Below, piece by piece: positions 1 through 12,500 of a stretch of 64,000 nucleotides of DNA; the stretch's first letter is position 1, and every line of letters starts with the position of its first letter. A program made the translations under genes and the position numbers. Under the pieces are notes generated by a model. It saw only the letters and a program-made list of their open reading frames with translations, made no database searches and was not told the DNA's origin. The DNA comes from Xiphias gladius (lineage: Eukaryota > Chordata > Actinopteri > Istiophoriformes > Xiphiidae), in the NCBI RefSeq assembly GCF_016859285.1, contig NC_053415.1:5793001-5857000 (forward strand), written 5' to 3'.

Positions 1-3000
1 CTTACTCTCGAAGATCCACACTGCTTCTTGATCGGGTCCAGAGTCAGCAAGCATAAAAGGCTTCACGCTTTATATCTAGAGGTCAGGAGGAGCTATGTTG
101 GCCTTTGAGGATCAGGGCGAACAAATCATCACTCAAACGTCCCTTCTCCTTATTTGGATATTAGGAAATACTCAGACATGACAAGACTGATGCCTGAAGA
201 CTGAAGATGCACAACAAATGTTAGACACATTTTCCCATCCTTATATAGCATTCATATTAAATACTCTGGAGAATCCTTGGAGCAGTTAATAGTTATGTTA
301 GTGGTGGTTTAAATAGTAGAGGGAGTACCTTGAAATGTGAGTCGTCCCTGGTGAAAATAAGCACATAATTCTTGGTCTTCAGGGTCATGCACAGGGAGTG
401 GCGTAGCCTGAACTGACCATAGTCCCTTCAAGTTTTTTTTTTTTTTTTTTTTTTAACTATAGCATATTCAGCAACAGTTTTCTGCTACCACCATTTATAC
501 CCACTTTCCATTCTCTGTTAAAACAAATAGCTTCATTGTATTCATACATTTTTCATATTTCCTTTATTGTTCATAGCCTTTAACAGCTGTCATGCCTTTT
601 CCATGCCAGATTCAGAATTTTCACAAAATAAAAAGCAGAAGCTGTAACAAATACAATCACTCAATAAATAAACGAATTGTGAAACACACACAAAGCAGTC
701 ACATTCTTATAATCAAAATAAAGAATTAGTCATTCATTTCACAAGCAATTTTCTCTGTGGGTCTAATATCCAACACGAGGCACTGCAACACATTCGACAA
801 GATACGCCATAGGATCTTAATACAAAATGTGGAGTGTTCAACATCTTTTTCAAAACCCTGTTGTCTGCTTACAAGCAGTTTTTCATTTCATTGTATAGGA
901 CTGAAAAACAGAGTTAATATATTGCACAGACCTTTAGAATTTTTTCTCATGCTGATCTTGCATGTTTTCATTCAGATTAAAACAACTCCCTTCGTGATTA
1001 ACTTCTACTCTGCATAGGAAAATGACTGAGCCAAAACGACAAAGAGCTGCAGAAAAATGCAGTATTTATCTAGCAAGAGCAATAACATATATAGAACTAG
1101 TAAAATAATTTCATAGAATTACCAACAACCTCTGTCAGTCAATACACATATTAAAATAACTCATGATTTTATGTATGATGCAGCTTTACACCACCCAAAA
1201 AGTCTCATCAGTGTCTGCTTTTGATTCCTTGATACTTTCTTTAAAATTAATCTAATCTGTCCCAGAAATGACACCCTCTGTGTTAAGTGTGCAAATCTGT
1301 ACTTGATACCAGTACATGTGACAGCAAAATGATCCAAAAATCTGACATTTGTGCTAATATCTCACATGCTGGTCGGAAAAACTGAATTTGCTCTCACAGG
1401 GCAAAGCAATAGAACAGAAACAATACAACATAGCCATTTATTTACCATAAAATAATGAGGATAAAACAAAGGATCAGTGTATCACTGATGTATAAACAAT
1501 ATAATCTCAAAGCCAATGTACTGGAATAGATTCTTAAATATGCCTGAGGATAGACTTCCAAAACTAATACTTAGAATGAAGCATACTTGAGCAAAAGTTC
1601 ATAATACTGCAGATCTTTTCTCAGAGATGAGATTGACAGTATATTTGGAAACAGACAATGATTTGAACCAACTACAGTCAGTTGTTTACTCATTTCAGAA
1701 AATCTTTTTCACATGACTAAATCGAGAACATATAATTTTTAAACACCAATAGGCCACTGAATCATATTCCACTTTCATTCTACCCAAAGGAACAAATGTC
1801 AGTATGTGCCCAACTGAGTGAAAAAAATTGATTAAATTTATGATTTATCTATTTTGAAATGGCTTGAAAATTTATTTACACTCTCTTGATGATGAACAAA
1901 GACTTGGCTTTTATTCATGTCATTCTACTTATTTATGAAGAGGTACATATCTCAATATATCTCATATATATAGTGTGTGGAGTAAGAGGAGGTATTTCTT
2001 ATTTACAAATGTATTTATTTATTTTAGAGATATGTGGATTGTCTCAGATTTCTGATTCAATATTCTTTACAGTCTACAGGGGCTATTATGTTGCCTATGT
2101 ATTGAATTTATCTTTTGCTCACTGTTTACAGTGCTCTATAAACTTATATGAACTGGAAAATAAAAAGGTGTATGCTACTTAATTAACGGAATAAATCAAT
2201 AATCATTATGTAAAATTTAATGCTAATTATAACCAATTTAAATCTTACCTTACTTCATTTATAAAAATCTTTTGCCATTTTAAAAACTGTAATTTAAAAA
2301 AAACAAAAAAAGCAGTAGCTGAGCTGTTAACAGTTGAAAATTATAGTTAAAATAAGAACTAATACACTCAGCAATGTCTTAATCAACATCCTTTCTCAAT
2401 TAATTGTAAAGGCTATTTTTATGCTGAGTAATGCTAACTCTTTAAGGGCACTTAAAGGCACCCAAATATCACCAGTGGGTTTTAAAGTTATTAGGTGTAC
2501 CACTAATCCTCCAAATAATCTATATTCAATGAGGGTCTTGTATCTCAGTCAAAGTTCTGTATGCGCAGTCGAAGTATAAACTGACTAACTGACTCAGCAA
2601 ACTTGTAAACCTCCTTTTAGTAAACTCAAGAGACGAGCGTATGGCTAATCAAACGGGATCCTTGACACTGGGCTGAGTGGAAGAGTTTTGTTAAATTGGA
2701 AGCCAATGAGGTGTTTGTTAGCTTATCTGTGGTGAAGGAACTAGCGTCTGCCAAGCACCAACACAGTGCCTGTACTGCATGGAGTCAGTTATGCAGTCCA
2801 TATCATCAATTAGAGCAAAGTTGATGATCTAATAACAAATTTTAAAAAACATAATTTTTCTGCTTTTGAGAATAAGAGAATCAAAACTATCCTCTTTAAT
2901 AAAATTAGGTAAGAAATTTCTGCTGATTAAAAAGGTTTTCTTTTCTGATAGCCCTTGTAGAGAACCCTCCAATGTATCGTCTAAACTAAATATATGTTTT

Positions 3001-3820
3001 ATAAACTCCAAATAAAACTATTGAAGTTAGTTAAGGAGCTGCTACAATCTTGACAATCATTTGAGGTGCTATGGCAGTATAAAAGCTCAGGTAGCACAAA
3101 TTATACTGCTGTAATTAAAGTAATAGATTACGTTAATGGAGATCACTATTTTGCATCGTAGGTTGAAAGTTAGACATCATAGACTGAACTTGCCGTGATT
3201 TGGCTGGTCAGGAAACATTTGAATATGAGACCATGATAAGCTGAGATAGTAGAGGTTTTACTAAGGAAAAGGCATTATTGTTTTAGCAGTCCTAGTTTTG
3301 GAGTATTTATTATTTTGGAACCTTGTGAACGACTTGTACTTCAACTGAACAATGTTTTTAATATCAAAACTTTATAATAGCAATTTCAGGCCTTTCATGG
3401 TGGGTTACTACAATGTATTAATATGTGTCCACTGTAATCAGTGTAGAGTTGACCCTAAGAATAGAAGTAATTTCTCCAAAATGTATGCAAAGTTACAAAC
3501 ATTGAGGTACTAATTTGAAGACACCATCCTGCCTTGTATGAACAATCCACACTGTAAAAAATGCAGTTAGGCCCTGATAACTTTGTAGGAGTTCCTTAGG
3601 CGCAAAATCATAATTTTAGATTCTCTTTAAGAACCAAAAAAGAAAAAGAAATGATGTCTCTGTAGATTACAGCCACTGCTAGTTTCATGAGTTTTTTTCT
3701 TCTGACCAAGTTCAACCTCTCAGACCTGAAGGGACCACCCCACCACGCGGCCCAAAGTCTTGTCTCACTCTGAGGATCTTCCCACATACAGTCCCACCAA
3801 CTGTTTTTTGGAAGAATTTT
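1..3820. other. 3' flank of speg without a recognisable gene
   Basis: This AT-rich stretch contains only short ORFs, none with a recognisable domain or a plausible exon chain. A T-run lies at about 430-453. The first few hundred bases downstream of 3820 are likely speg 3' UTR. I see no RNA gene and no clear transposon. Confidence 0.6.
3306..3311 (-). terminator. candidate speg polyadenylation signal
   Basis: The minus strand reads AATAAA here, about 510 nt beyond the speg stop codon. It is the first canonical hexamer I noticed downstream, so it is a plausible 3' end. AATAAA is common in AT-rich DNA and no cleavage data are available. Confidence 0.3.
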
Positions 3821-6579
3821 TCAATGGGGGACGGGTGTGCTGGGTGAGGTTGGCACATTTGGCATGGTGGGGCTGGTGGGGTTTTGTGTCGAGCTCTTGT
3901 AGGAACGCAGGAGAACTTTGTGCTTAGTGGCCACCTCCTCTCGCCTGCGCTGCTGGTCGGCCAAGAATTCCTTGAGATGGGTGGTTGTAAAGGTGAGAGT
4001 CTGCCTACGAAGGCGCATCAGATAGGCATCTTGAAGCCAGGAGTTATTGAAGCACTCTTTAATGGATGGACGGGCCCTGTTGAAGACCAGACAGTGAGGA
4101 CCCAACTATTTATAGGTGTCTTGTTGTAAAATTAGGTCTCAGGCAAAGTTCTGTATGTTCAGCAATCAGAAATTCCATGCAATATGGGAATTACAGAAAT
4201 GACTAGTGTTCATCTTACCAAGGATAGCTACAGAGGATCTTTTTGAGAAACAGAGAGGCACTTTGGGACACATTCTGGTAGAGTTTCGAGAGGTCAAACT
4301 TTGCCACCTGGATCCTGGCTTCAGTCTCCTGAGGATCATTTTCCATGAAAGGCGACCTGCCACTCAACCTGGAAAATCAGGGGGAGGTTGTGACAGTCAC
4401 AAAACAGTGTAGATCTCTCAAATCATATCAACAATGCACAATAAATCTACACTGGTTCATTAGTTTAGGTGTGAATGAAGAAAACCAGAACACTATTACT
4501 TATAGACAACAGCATCAAGATGTCCATGACATATAATATGACAGTTTACAGTATATTAAGACCTCAAATCAACTCAAATGCAGCAGAAACATTATTAACC
4601 ATAAGCCCAATTTTACCTAAAGAACACTATTACATTTCTATTTAAAGAGGATCTGCTGAGTGGAAGCTGTGAAAGCAGTACTCACATGACAAAAGTCAAT
4701 ACACCCACACTCCAGATGTCAGCTGGGGGTCCCACCACATCCCCTTTCAACATCTCTGGAGCTGCAAGGTGAAGAAAGGAAAAATGCACAGGCTTTATTT
4801 AACAACAACCTTTAAAATCATCTGCAAATCATCTTTGTACTACACTGACTACAGTTTATGATTTCTGATATTGTTTTTGTGATTACTTGAAGCTGTTTGT
4901 TCAGCTTTATTAAAGGGACAAATGCATAGTCATGGTAAGTTTATAATCCTTATTTGTTTTCATAGGTAGTGCATGCCCACTGACAAACAGTTACATAAAC
5001 CTTTGTCAAGAACAGAAATGACAAGATCAGTATTAGCAGAACAAATCAACAAAATATCAAAATCAACAAAGACTTTTCATTTATACTGCCTTTGACTTTG
5101 ATTGTTGTTTCTTAATAAATTTGCACAGTTAGGATTATATAATACAGACTTAAAGGTTCAAAAAGTTATATTTTTCTAAACCGAGGCACAAATGACTAAT
5201 ATATCCTGAACAAAACCTAATAAAATTCTACTGTTGTCCTTTAAGTGCCTTACCTTAACATCTTCAGTTACTTCAATACATCCATTGAAAACATTTCTAT
5301 TCAGTGGTTTCTTGTAATATGCACCTTACTATTGAAATTAAGTGCAGCATTTTTCATTTTTCTGTGGGACTTCAAAGTTTCACTTGGTGATCATTTTTAT
5401 TATGTATGTGACTGTTTGTATTGTATTGACCTAGGAATTTGAATATATGCAGTAGTCTTTTTTTTGGCCAATTTAGTGCAAGCTGTAAACACAATGACAT
5501 ATCACCTTAAAGGGTTGATATGGCTAATGTGTTAGCAAATCATTGCTTATTTACACATCCAGCAGATACAGACCAACTTTAGCAACGTAATGTATTCGGC
5601 TCTTAAGCAGCTACTTGTTCCACTGTGTCTGTTAGTTGTACAATGGGTTTTTAGAGCTTTTTCTGTGAAAACAGCTGCCTGCTGTATCTAGAAACAACGC
5701 TGATGACATTGGTGAGAATAAGTAAGTACAGTAAAGTTGCGGGCCACGAAATCAAAACAATGAGCTGAAAGATGCTAGAAAGCTCAAAGGTCTGAAGGAT
5801 TTTGCAAAGTCGAGTAATCATTCTCCGAGGGTTTGTATGAGAGATCCCTCTTACGTCACACGTAGTCATTTGATCACTTATTAATATAAAAATGTTGATT
5901 AAAACAGCTTTAATTTCCTAGATTCCCAGGGGTCTGTGGAAAGCAGGACTCTTACACATGTACTCCAGTGTTCCAATAGGAGGACTGAACTGCTTGAGGA
6001 AGAGAGGGTTGTAAGTTTGAGCAGTGCCAAAGTCTATGATCTTGATGACATTCATGTAGGTGACAATGATGTTCTCTGGCTTCATGTCAAGGTGGAGAAT
6101 GCGTCGGGTATGGAGGTAGTCCAGACCCTGGAGGATCTGCACAATATAGGTCACCACGTCATCCTCGGAGTAACGGAACCTGAGAGAAAACAGCTTGTAA
6201 AAGGACTCAGGGAAGAATATTTTAAGGCAGGTGATAAGTGATTAATTTATAAATAATTTTAGAAATGGTGTTTTTGCTCTAGCAACTAAGAGAAGCAACC
6301 AGTTTAGCACTACATGTACAGCTTCCAGCTGTGCTTCACCTGTCAATGAGGCTGTAGAGCAGCTCCTTTCCACTGCAGTACTCAGAGATAAGCACCAGGT
6401 AGCGTGGTGTGACATAAGCTTCATGCAGAGCCATGATCCTGTCATGATGAAGGGACTTAAGGATGTCATATTCCTGCAATACTGCCTGCTTGCTTTCCAC
6501 CTCATATGGAACAATCTTGGCCAAAAAGAGGTTGCCTGTGGCGTTCTCCCGGCACTCACGGATCACACCAAAACGACCC
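3821..6579 (-). CDS. speg: speg exons 37-41: serine/threonine kinase domain 2 and C-terminus
   Basis: Exons are 6579-6340, 6179-5956, 4761-4686, 4368-4219 and 4076-3821. Kinase landmarks are [20 protein letters not shown] followed by KIVPYE (ATP lysine), [40 protein letters not shown] (HLD catalytic loop), [12 protein letters not shown] (DFG), IGTLEYM then [48 protein letters not shown]. The SPE in place of the usual APE arises from the codon split between exons 38 and 39. The end [16 protein letters not shown]... HKVLLRSY matches human, but the fish protein continues about 22 Pro/Thr/Ser-rich residues to the stop at 3821-3823. Confidence 0.94.
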
Positions 6580-9500
6580 CTGTGTGATATGGAAATACTA
6601 TAAATACAGCAGGCAAACATGGCAGAAAAAGCTATATTTCTGCATAGCCACAAATCCCAAATCTGATATGGATGATATTTTTTGTGTGTGTTCAAAAAAG
6701 TAAATTTGGAAATACATCACGCCAACATCATGCAGAGGTTTTAGTGTTCAATCTCTTGTCTCATTAAATGATCACATAATATTACTGAGCGGTTTAAAAT
6801 GTAAAAAATTACTGCATGTTTTATCCTTCTGCCTTCATCAGAGATCTCATTAGAATATAAACCATTTTCATTTGATGTTTTTAAATACAGACAGATGACC
6901 AATTATAGGAAAAGCCTAAAAAAATGTTTGCTCTATATTATGGCATTTGTCCATAAATGTGAAGGTTTTATAGCCAAAAAGACCTAAAAACAGAAGTTTG
7001 CTAGCACAGTGGAATTATTTGGATAGACGCATAATGTGGAATGCTATGCTAGGTAACGTCGCCTATAAAAACAACCTAAACAATGAAATCTTGCTAGTTT
7101 TTACTCCATTGTGTTTTAGATGCTGTGTTTGTGTTCATGTTCTGTGTTTGATGACGTTTTACATTATAAGGTTTGTTCTGTTTTGCAGTATCCATTTCCA
7201 CATCACATAAGATGCTCTGGATTCCACCATTGTTAGTGTCACTGCCTTGGCCATGCTCATCCATGAATTTGGGGGGTGGCGCTTTTGAAGAAGCACTAAC
7301 GGGAGGGGTATATTTGTTTTGCTGTTGAGTTCAGATATCAACAGTCCTCCAGAATCGCTTAATCTTCCTTTAAACAATTAACAACCCATCATGCTCTGTG
7401 GCATATCTAAAAATTCTGAGCAGGCCAAGCTGATTCTGATTCTATATCAAGATGGCAAGAAGAAAAGATCTAATTGACTCTGAAAGGGGATTTGTTGTTG
7501 GGGCGTGAAGGGCAGGAGCTTCAGTCACAAAAACTGCTTAACTGGCTAATGATTCAATAGGAACAGTGACTAAAGTGACATCTGCATTTAGATCTATAGG
7601 AAAGACTCAGTAAATAGGGTTAGAAATTGTGGTCGACAGCGCACATTTGATGACATTGATGCTTGTCCATTAGTGCGACATGTAGGGAAAACAAGAGCGA
7701 CTCTTCCTCAGGTGTCTGAATGAATTAACATTTGAGAGTTTAGTGGTGTAAAAACCATAGGCACTGGTCTACAGAGATGTGGAAATAAGTGATATGGTCA
7801 GATGAGTCATCCTTCAACATATTCTCCACAAGTGGGTGAGTGCATGAGCGGTGTACACTAAGACAATGGTACAGGCCTGAATGCTTGACCCCTACATTGA
7901 GGGGATCTGGGGGCTCTTTTATCCTGTGGGGGGTGATCACCTTTATTCTATGATGAAACATTTCTGTCCTGATGGGAGTGGTCTCTTCCAGGATGACAAT
8001 GTCCCCACCCTTAGGGCACCAGGGGTCAGTGAATGGTTTGATGAGTATTAGAATGATGTGAATCATATGTTGTGGTCTTCGCAGTCACCAGATCTCATCA
8101 CAATTGAACCCCCATGGGAGATTTTGGACTGACATGTTAGATAGTGCTCTCCACCACCATCATCAAAACACCACATGAGGGAATATCATTTGGAAGAAAG
8201 GTGTTCATCTCTCCAGTAGAGTTCAAAGACTTGCACTGAAGCTGTTCTGGTGTGTCTCTGTCTACCAATACCTTACTGAGACACTTCATGTTGGTTTTTC
8301 CGTTAATTTGTCACCTGTCTGTATAAATAATTAAATCTTGCTTTTAGCTTTCCTTACTTCCTGCCATACTTTGCTCTCTAAGACTATCAGAAAACCTTAA
8401 ATGTATGACCTTATTTTCAGGCTATGTAGTTGCCAACAACATCATATTTCAGATAGTTTTGCATAAATGGGTTCTTTATATTTAAGTCCTGTTCTATCAG
8501 CAATCATTACCTTGCTTTCTCATCCATGAAGGTGTAAGGTTTCTGTGGAACTCCCTGGCGCAGAGATCCCTCACCAGGCTTACCCAGCGGTGTCCTGCGT
8601 CCTGAGGGTGTGACCCGTCCTGAGGGTGTGACCCGTCCTGATGGTGTGACCCGTCCAGATGGGGTAATCCGGCTGTCCCCTCCCTGCAGCACAGGTGTCA
8701 AGCTCTGCACCACCACCACGGGTGGTGAGACATGCACAGGAGTGATTGAGGGGGTGGTGGTTATCGGGGTTGGTTGGAAAGGAGGAGTAGCATGTGCAGT
8801 CGCAGCTGGCACGTACATTGGCAGGGATGAAATGGGTTTCCCAATGACAGGTGCAGGTGGCGGTACAGGAGACTTGGGTTTGTTGGTTATGTGGGTGGCT
8901 GCTTTTACAGGACTCTGAGGTTTGGGTGGAACAGCAGGAGGAGGCGCCAGCTTGGTTTGGGGTTTGATCACACTGATGCTAAGGGTGGTCTTGGCTTTTG
9001 CTGGCGTGGCTTGGACACTTGTGGTGGTCTGAACAGAAGCTTGTTCAGATGGGGCTGCACTAACCGGGGGAGTTACAGCAAGACAGCTAGCATCAACCTG
9101 AACAGTAGGTTTGATGGCTACTGGAGAAGTTGATTTAGCCACAGACGGAGTGGGAGCTGAAGGAGAGGGAGGGACAGGTTGGGCAAGTGTCACTGGAGTG
9201 GATTTACTAGGAGCTGATTTAATGGGAGGAACTTTCATGGATGACATCATCACCACAGGGGGAGGAGGAGTAGTCGCAGGGACAGTCTTGACCACCACAG
9301 TAGCACTGGACTTAGCTGGTTCTAATGAAAGACAAGGAAAGAGAGGATACATCTCGAAGACAGTACATTCATGCATGGCTCTACATTTACACATGTAAGA
9401 CATGAATGTTGAATAGTTTGTATTGTGTGTTGTCCCAGATTAAGAATATCATCAACATTCACATAAAAACACAACACCATATACTCAAACAAAACAACAC

Positions 9501-12500
9501 CTACACAGCTTTAGTACTGCGAGTATGTATATAGTACATTTACAAGGAGATCAATCAATGAAATTGAGTGCATAAAAAAATGTCTCATTACATATTTGAC
9601 TGCCTTATCTATAACAAACACAAAGTTACCTTTGATTTTCTGTGAGATAACACATACCTGAAGCCTCCAGGCTCACTACTTCTGAGAGGTTGCTGTACGG
9701 GCCCTGGCCAGCTTTGTTGACACATGCCACTCTGAACCTGAAAGAGCACCCTGCTGGCAGGTCAGCCACATTGTAGTAACAGTCTGCCACCCCTGTCGCC
9801 ACCATCAGCCAGTTGCTTTCACCTTTGGAGTAGAAAAAGATCAGAATATATGTCCATATTATTTCCAGACATTAGAAATTTAGATTTTTTTACACTTTAC
9901 TTTTTTTTTGTTGAATAGAAAGTTTCCATCAAGGTTTTCAGACTGTGTACCATGTATGGTTGAGGGCTGGAAGAATTTTAGGAGGTGGTTTCAGAAATTA
10001 GAACTCTTGCTGTTTGTAAGTATACTTATCTACAAAATTGCCTGGTGTCTTTTGGTTGAAACTTAAAGATACAAAAAACTCATAATTGTGAATGTTTAAG
10101 TCAATAGGTGATAATGTTGTTGGTGGCCTTGCAAATAGCTCCTAGCAATGTTGTTAACATCTGTTAACTGCTTCAATTGACAATGATACTATATATGCAC
10201 ATCTACAATGAACACAGACCTTTTTTTGCTATGCATAAGCCCGTCTCATTTCTCATGCGTAATGATATTGACAGTGCCTTAAACATATATAGTTCATATG
10301 GTTCTATTTCACATTCACCACTGTAGGCAGTAGCCCACATGTCACCATAGCAGCCTCACAGTCATTTATATTATTTATGTGGTCTTGTTGATTTGATTTT
10401 CATAAAAATGACGCTTATTATTAACTTTTTCGATAGGAGTAGGTGTATTGCAAACTGAAAAACATGTGGTCACAGCTGATTTGGAAAAGAAGTTGAAGTT
10501 TTTTCTGTAGCTTTAAGGTAAAATCCAAATACTATGGGCAAGTCGCAGCATGTAGATAGAGACCCCATTATGCTTGCGTCTATGTAACCCTTTCAAAAGC
10601 TACAGTGAAATATATTATAATAATAGTAACAAAAAGTCATCTGACAGTAGACATCTAAAATAATCAATAAAACACTTATTATTATTGTTTGTAAACACTG
10701 ACCCTCTGCTCTCCTCTGCAGAGAGTATGTGCAGGGGGCCAGGGTGTCTGAGGGCCTCCACAGTACCAAGGCGGTGTTGTTGTACTTCTGAGGAATCTCA
10801 GGGGTCCCAGGACGATTGGGCAGGCCTGTTAAAACAAATAAACTGGTATTACTAAAGTTTATCATGTATTATTTAATCAGTAACACACCTGGTACAACAT
10901 ATCCTCGGTGATTGAACTCTTACTTGCCCTCCAGTTACTACCCAGGATCTCTGTTGTCTATCCAGTAGACTAACAGTATTTATGACTGTATTTATTTATA
11001 TATAGTACTATAATATACACTATGTATAGGACTATCATGGTTTACCTCTCCTTATAGTCTGACATAAAAGTGAGGTGTATCTCAGTTCTTACGAGCAAGA
11101 GATATCGTGCAAGAGCTGGACACAGAGGCCAAGGGGTTTGTAGCCACACACTCATAAACCCCTACATCCTTTTTGGTTGTCTGCATGATCATCAGTAGCT
11201 GCCGACCATCAGGGCAGGCAATCATGTTCATCCTGGCATCAATTTCCAGGGGTTTCTTATCTGAGGAAACATACATGCATAAACAGGGTCTTTTGTCAAA
11301 AAAAATAATGATGAAGATGTTAATTGTCATTATTTATCATAAATGATAAGGATGAATAGGGTTAACTTTTAAAAAAATCATCTGTTACGATTCATAGATA
11401 TTCTGTGAGAAATAATTAAACACTTCAGAAGTTAGTCACACACATAAATACTGGTTTAAACAGTTTCTGGAGGAAAAAGGAATCTCAGTTGTTCATCTTA
11501 TCTCCTGAACTATCTGTTTGTACTGTCGGCAACCGCTGTTATCCAGAATAATTATGTAGATCATTGTAATTAGCAATTGAAGTGATAATGACCATCCACC
11601 TGTGGGACCATTAGATAGCTTTACCTTTCATCCAGGTGATGTGTGGGTGGGGGCTGCCTGCTGGCAGACAGCTAAGTGTGACTGGATCCCCCTCCAGCAG
11701 GACATGATCTCTCAGCTTGATGTGGAATACTGGAGGAAAATCTGGCAGCCAAAAACATTAGACCAGTTAAATAACATTGATCTGCCAAATTAAAAGTTAT
11801 GATTTACTGTATCCAGTGATGTTTAAGACAACCATCACTGGAACCATGGTAACTTCTGGGCTAGGTCTGACTGGGAATATATTGTTATGTAGAGGTACTG
11901 TATATTTATAAGATAAACAAAGGCATCAAATGTAGATTTATGAAGCAATTAAATGCTACACTGCTCACTGATGTTGACATACAATCATACATTTCATGGT
12001 TTGGTAGACTAAGTGGTATTTAATATCTACGAAAGGTAACTTGAAGCAACAGTTTAATTTTTTGAATAGTAACATTTTGGTTATTGCTTTCATACCAACA
12101 ACCAGCCGAGATATATGAAGCTACAAACAGCAGCTGGTTAGCATAAGACTGGTAGGTGGGGGAAACAGCTAGCCTGGCTCTGTCCACCTCTATAGCACCT
12201 CTAAAGCTTTTTAACATGTTATACTGTATCTCATTTGTTGAATCTGATAAAAAACAACATAAAAACAACAGGTTGTGGTATTACGGGGTATTATGTACAG
12301 GAGTGGTCACTTCCTGACAGGGCAATCTCATTGTGACAAGAGCAACAGAGCCAGATTAGCTTTTTAACCTTGTTTCCTGTCTTTCTGCTAAACTAAGCTA
12401 ACCGGCTGTTAGCTCTAACCCTTTGCAATCACAACTTCTTTATATACACTCTTGTGTGACGTACCAGAAGCCAGTCTGGAGTACTGGCGTGAACGTAAGG

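Noticed and set aside
1-48. Exon-like minus-strand segment at the left edge ending in GAGA|GTAAG
   Set aside because: All three frames of the segment after the nearest acceptor contain stops, and no homology was recognised.
5651-5869. Hydrophobic 72-codon minus-strand ORF in a speg intron
   Set aside because: It lies between kinase-2 exons 38 and 39, has no phase-compatible junctions and would break the kinase fold.
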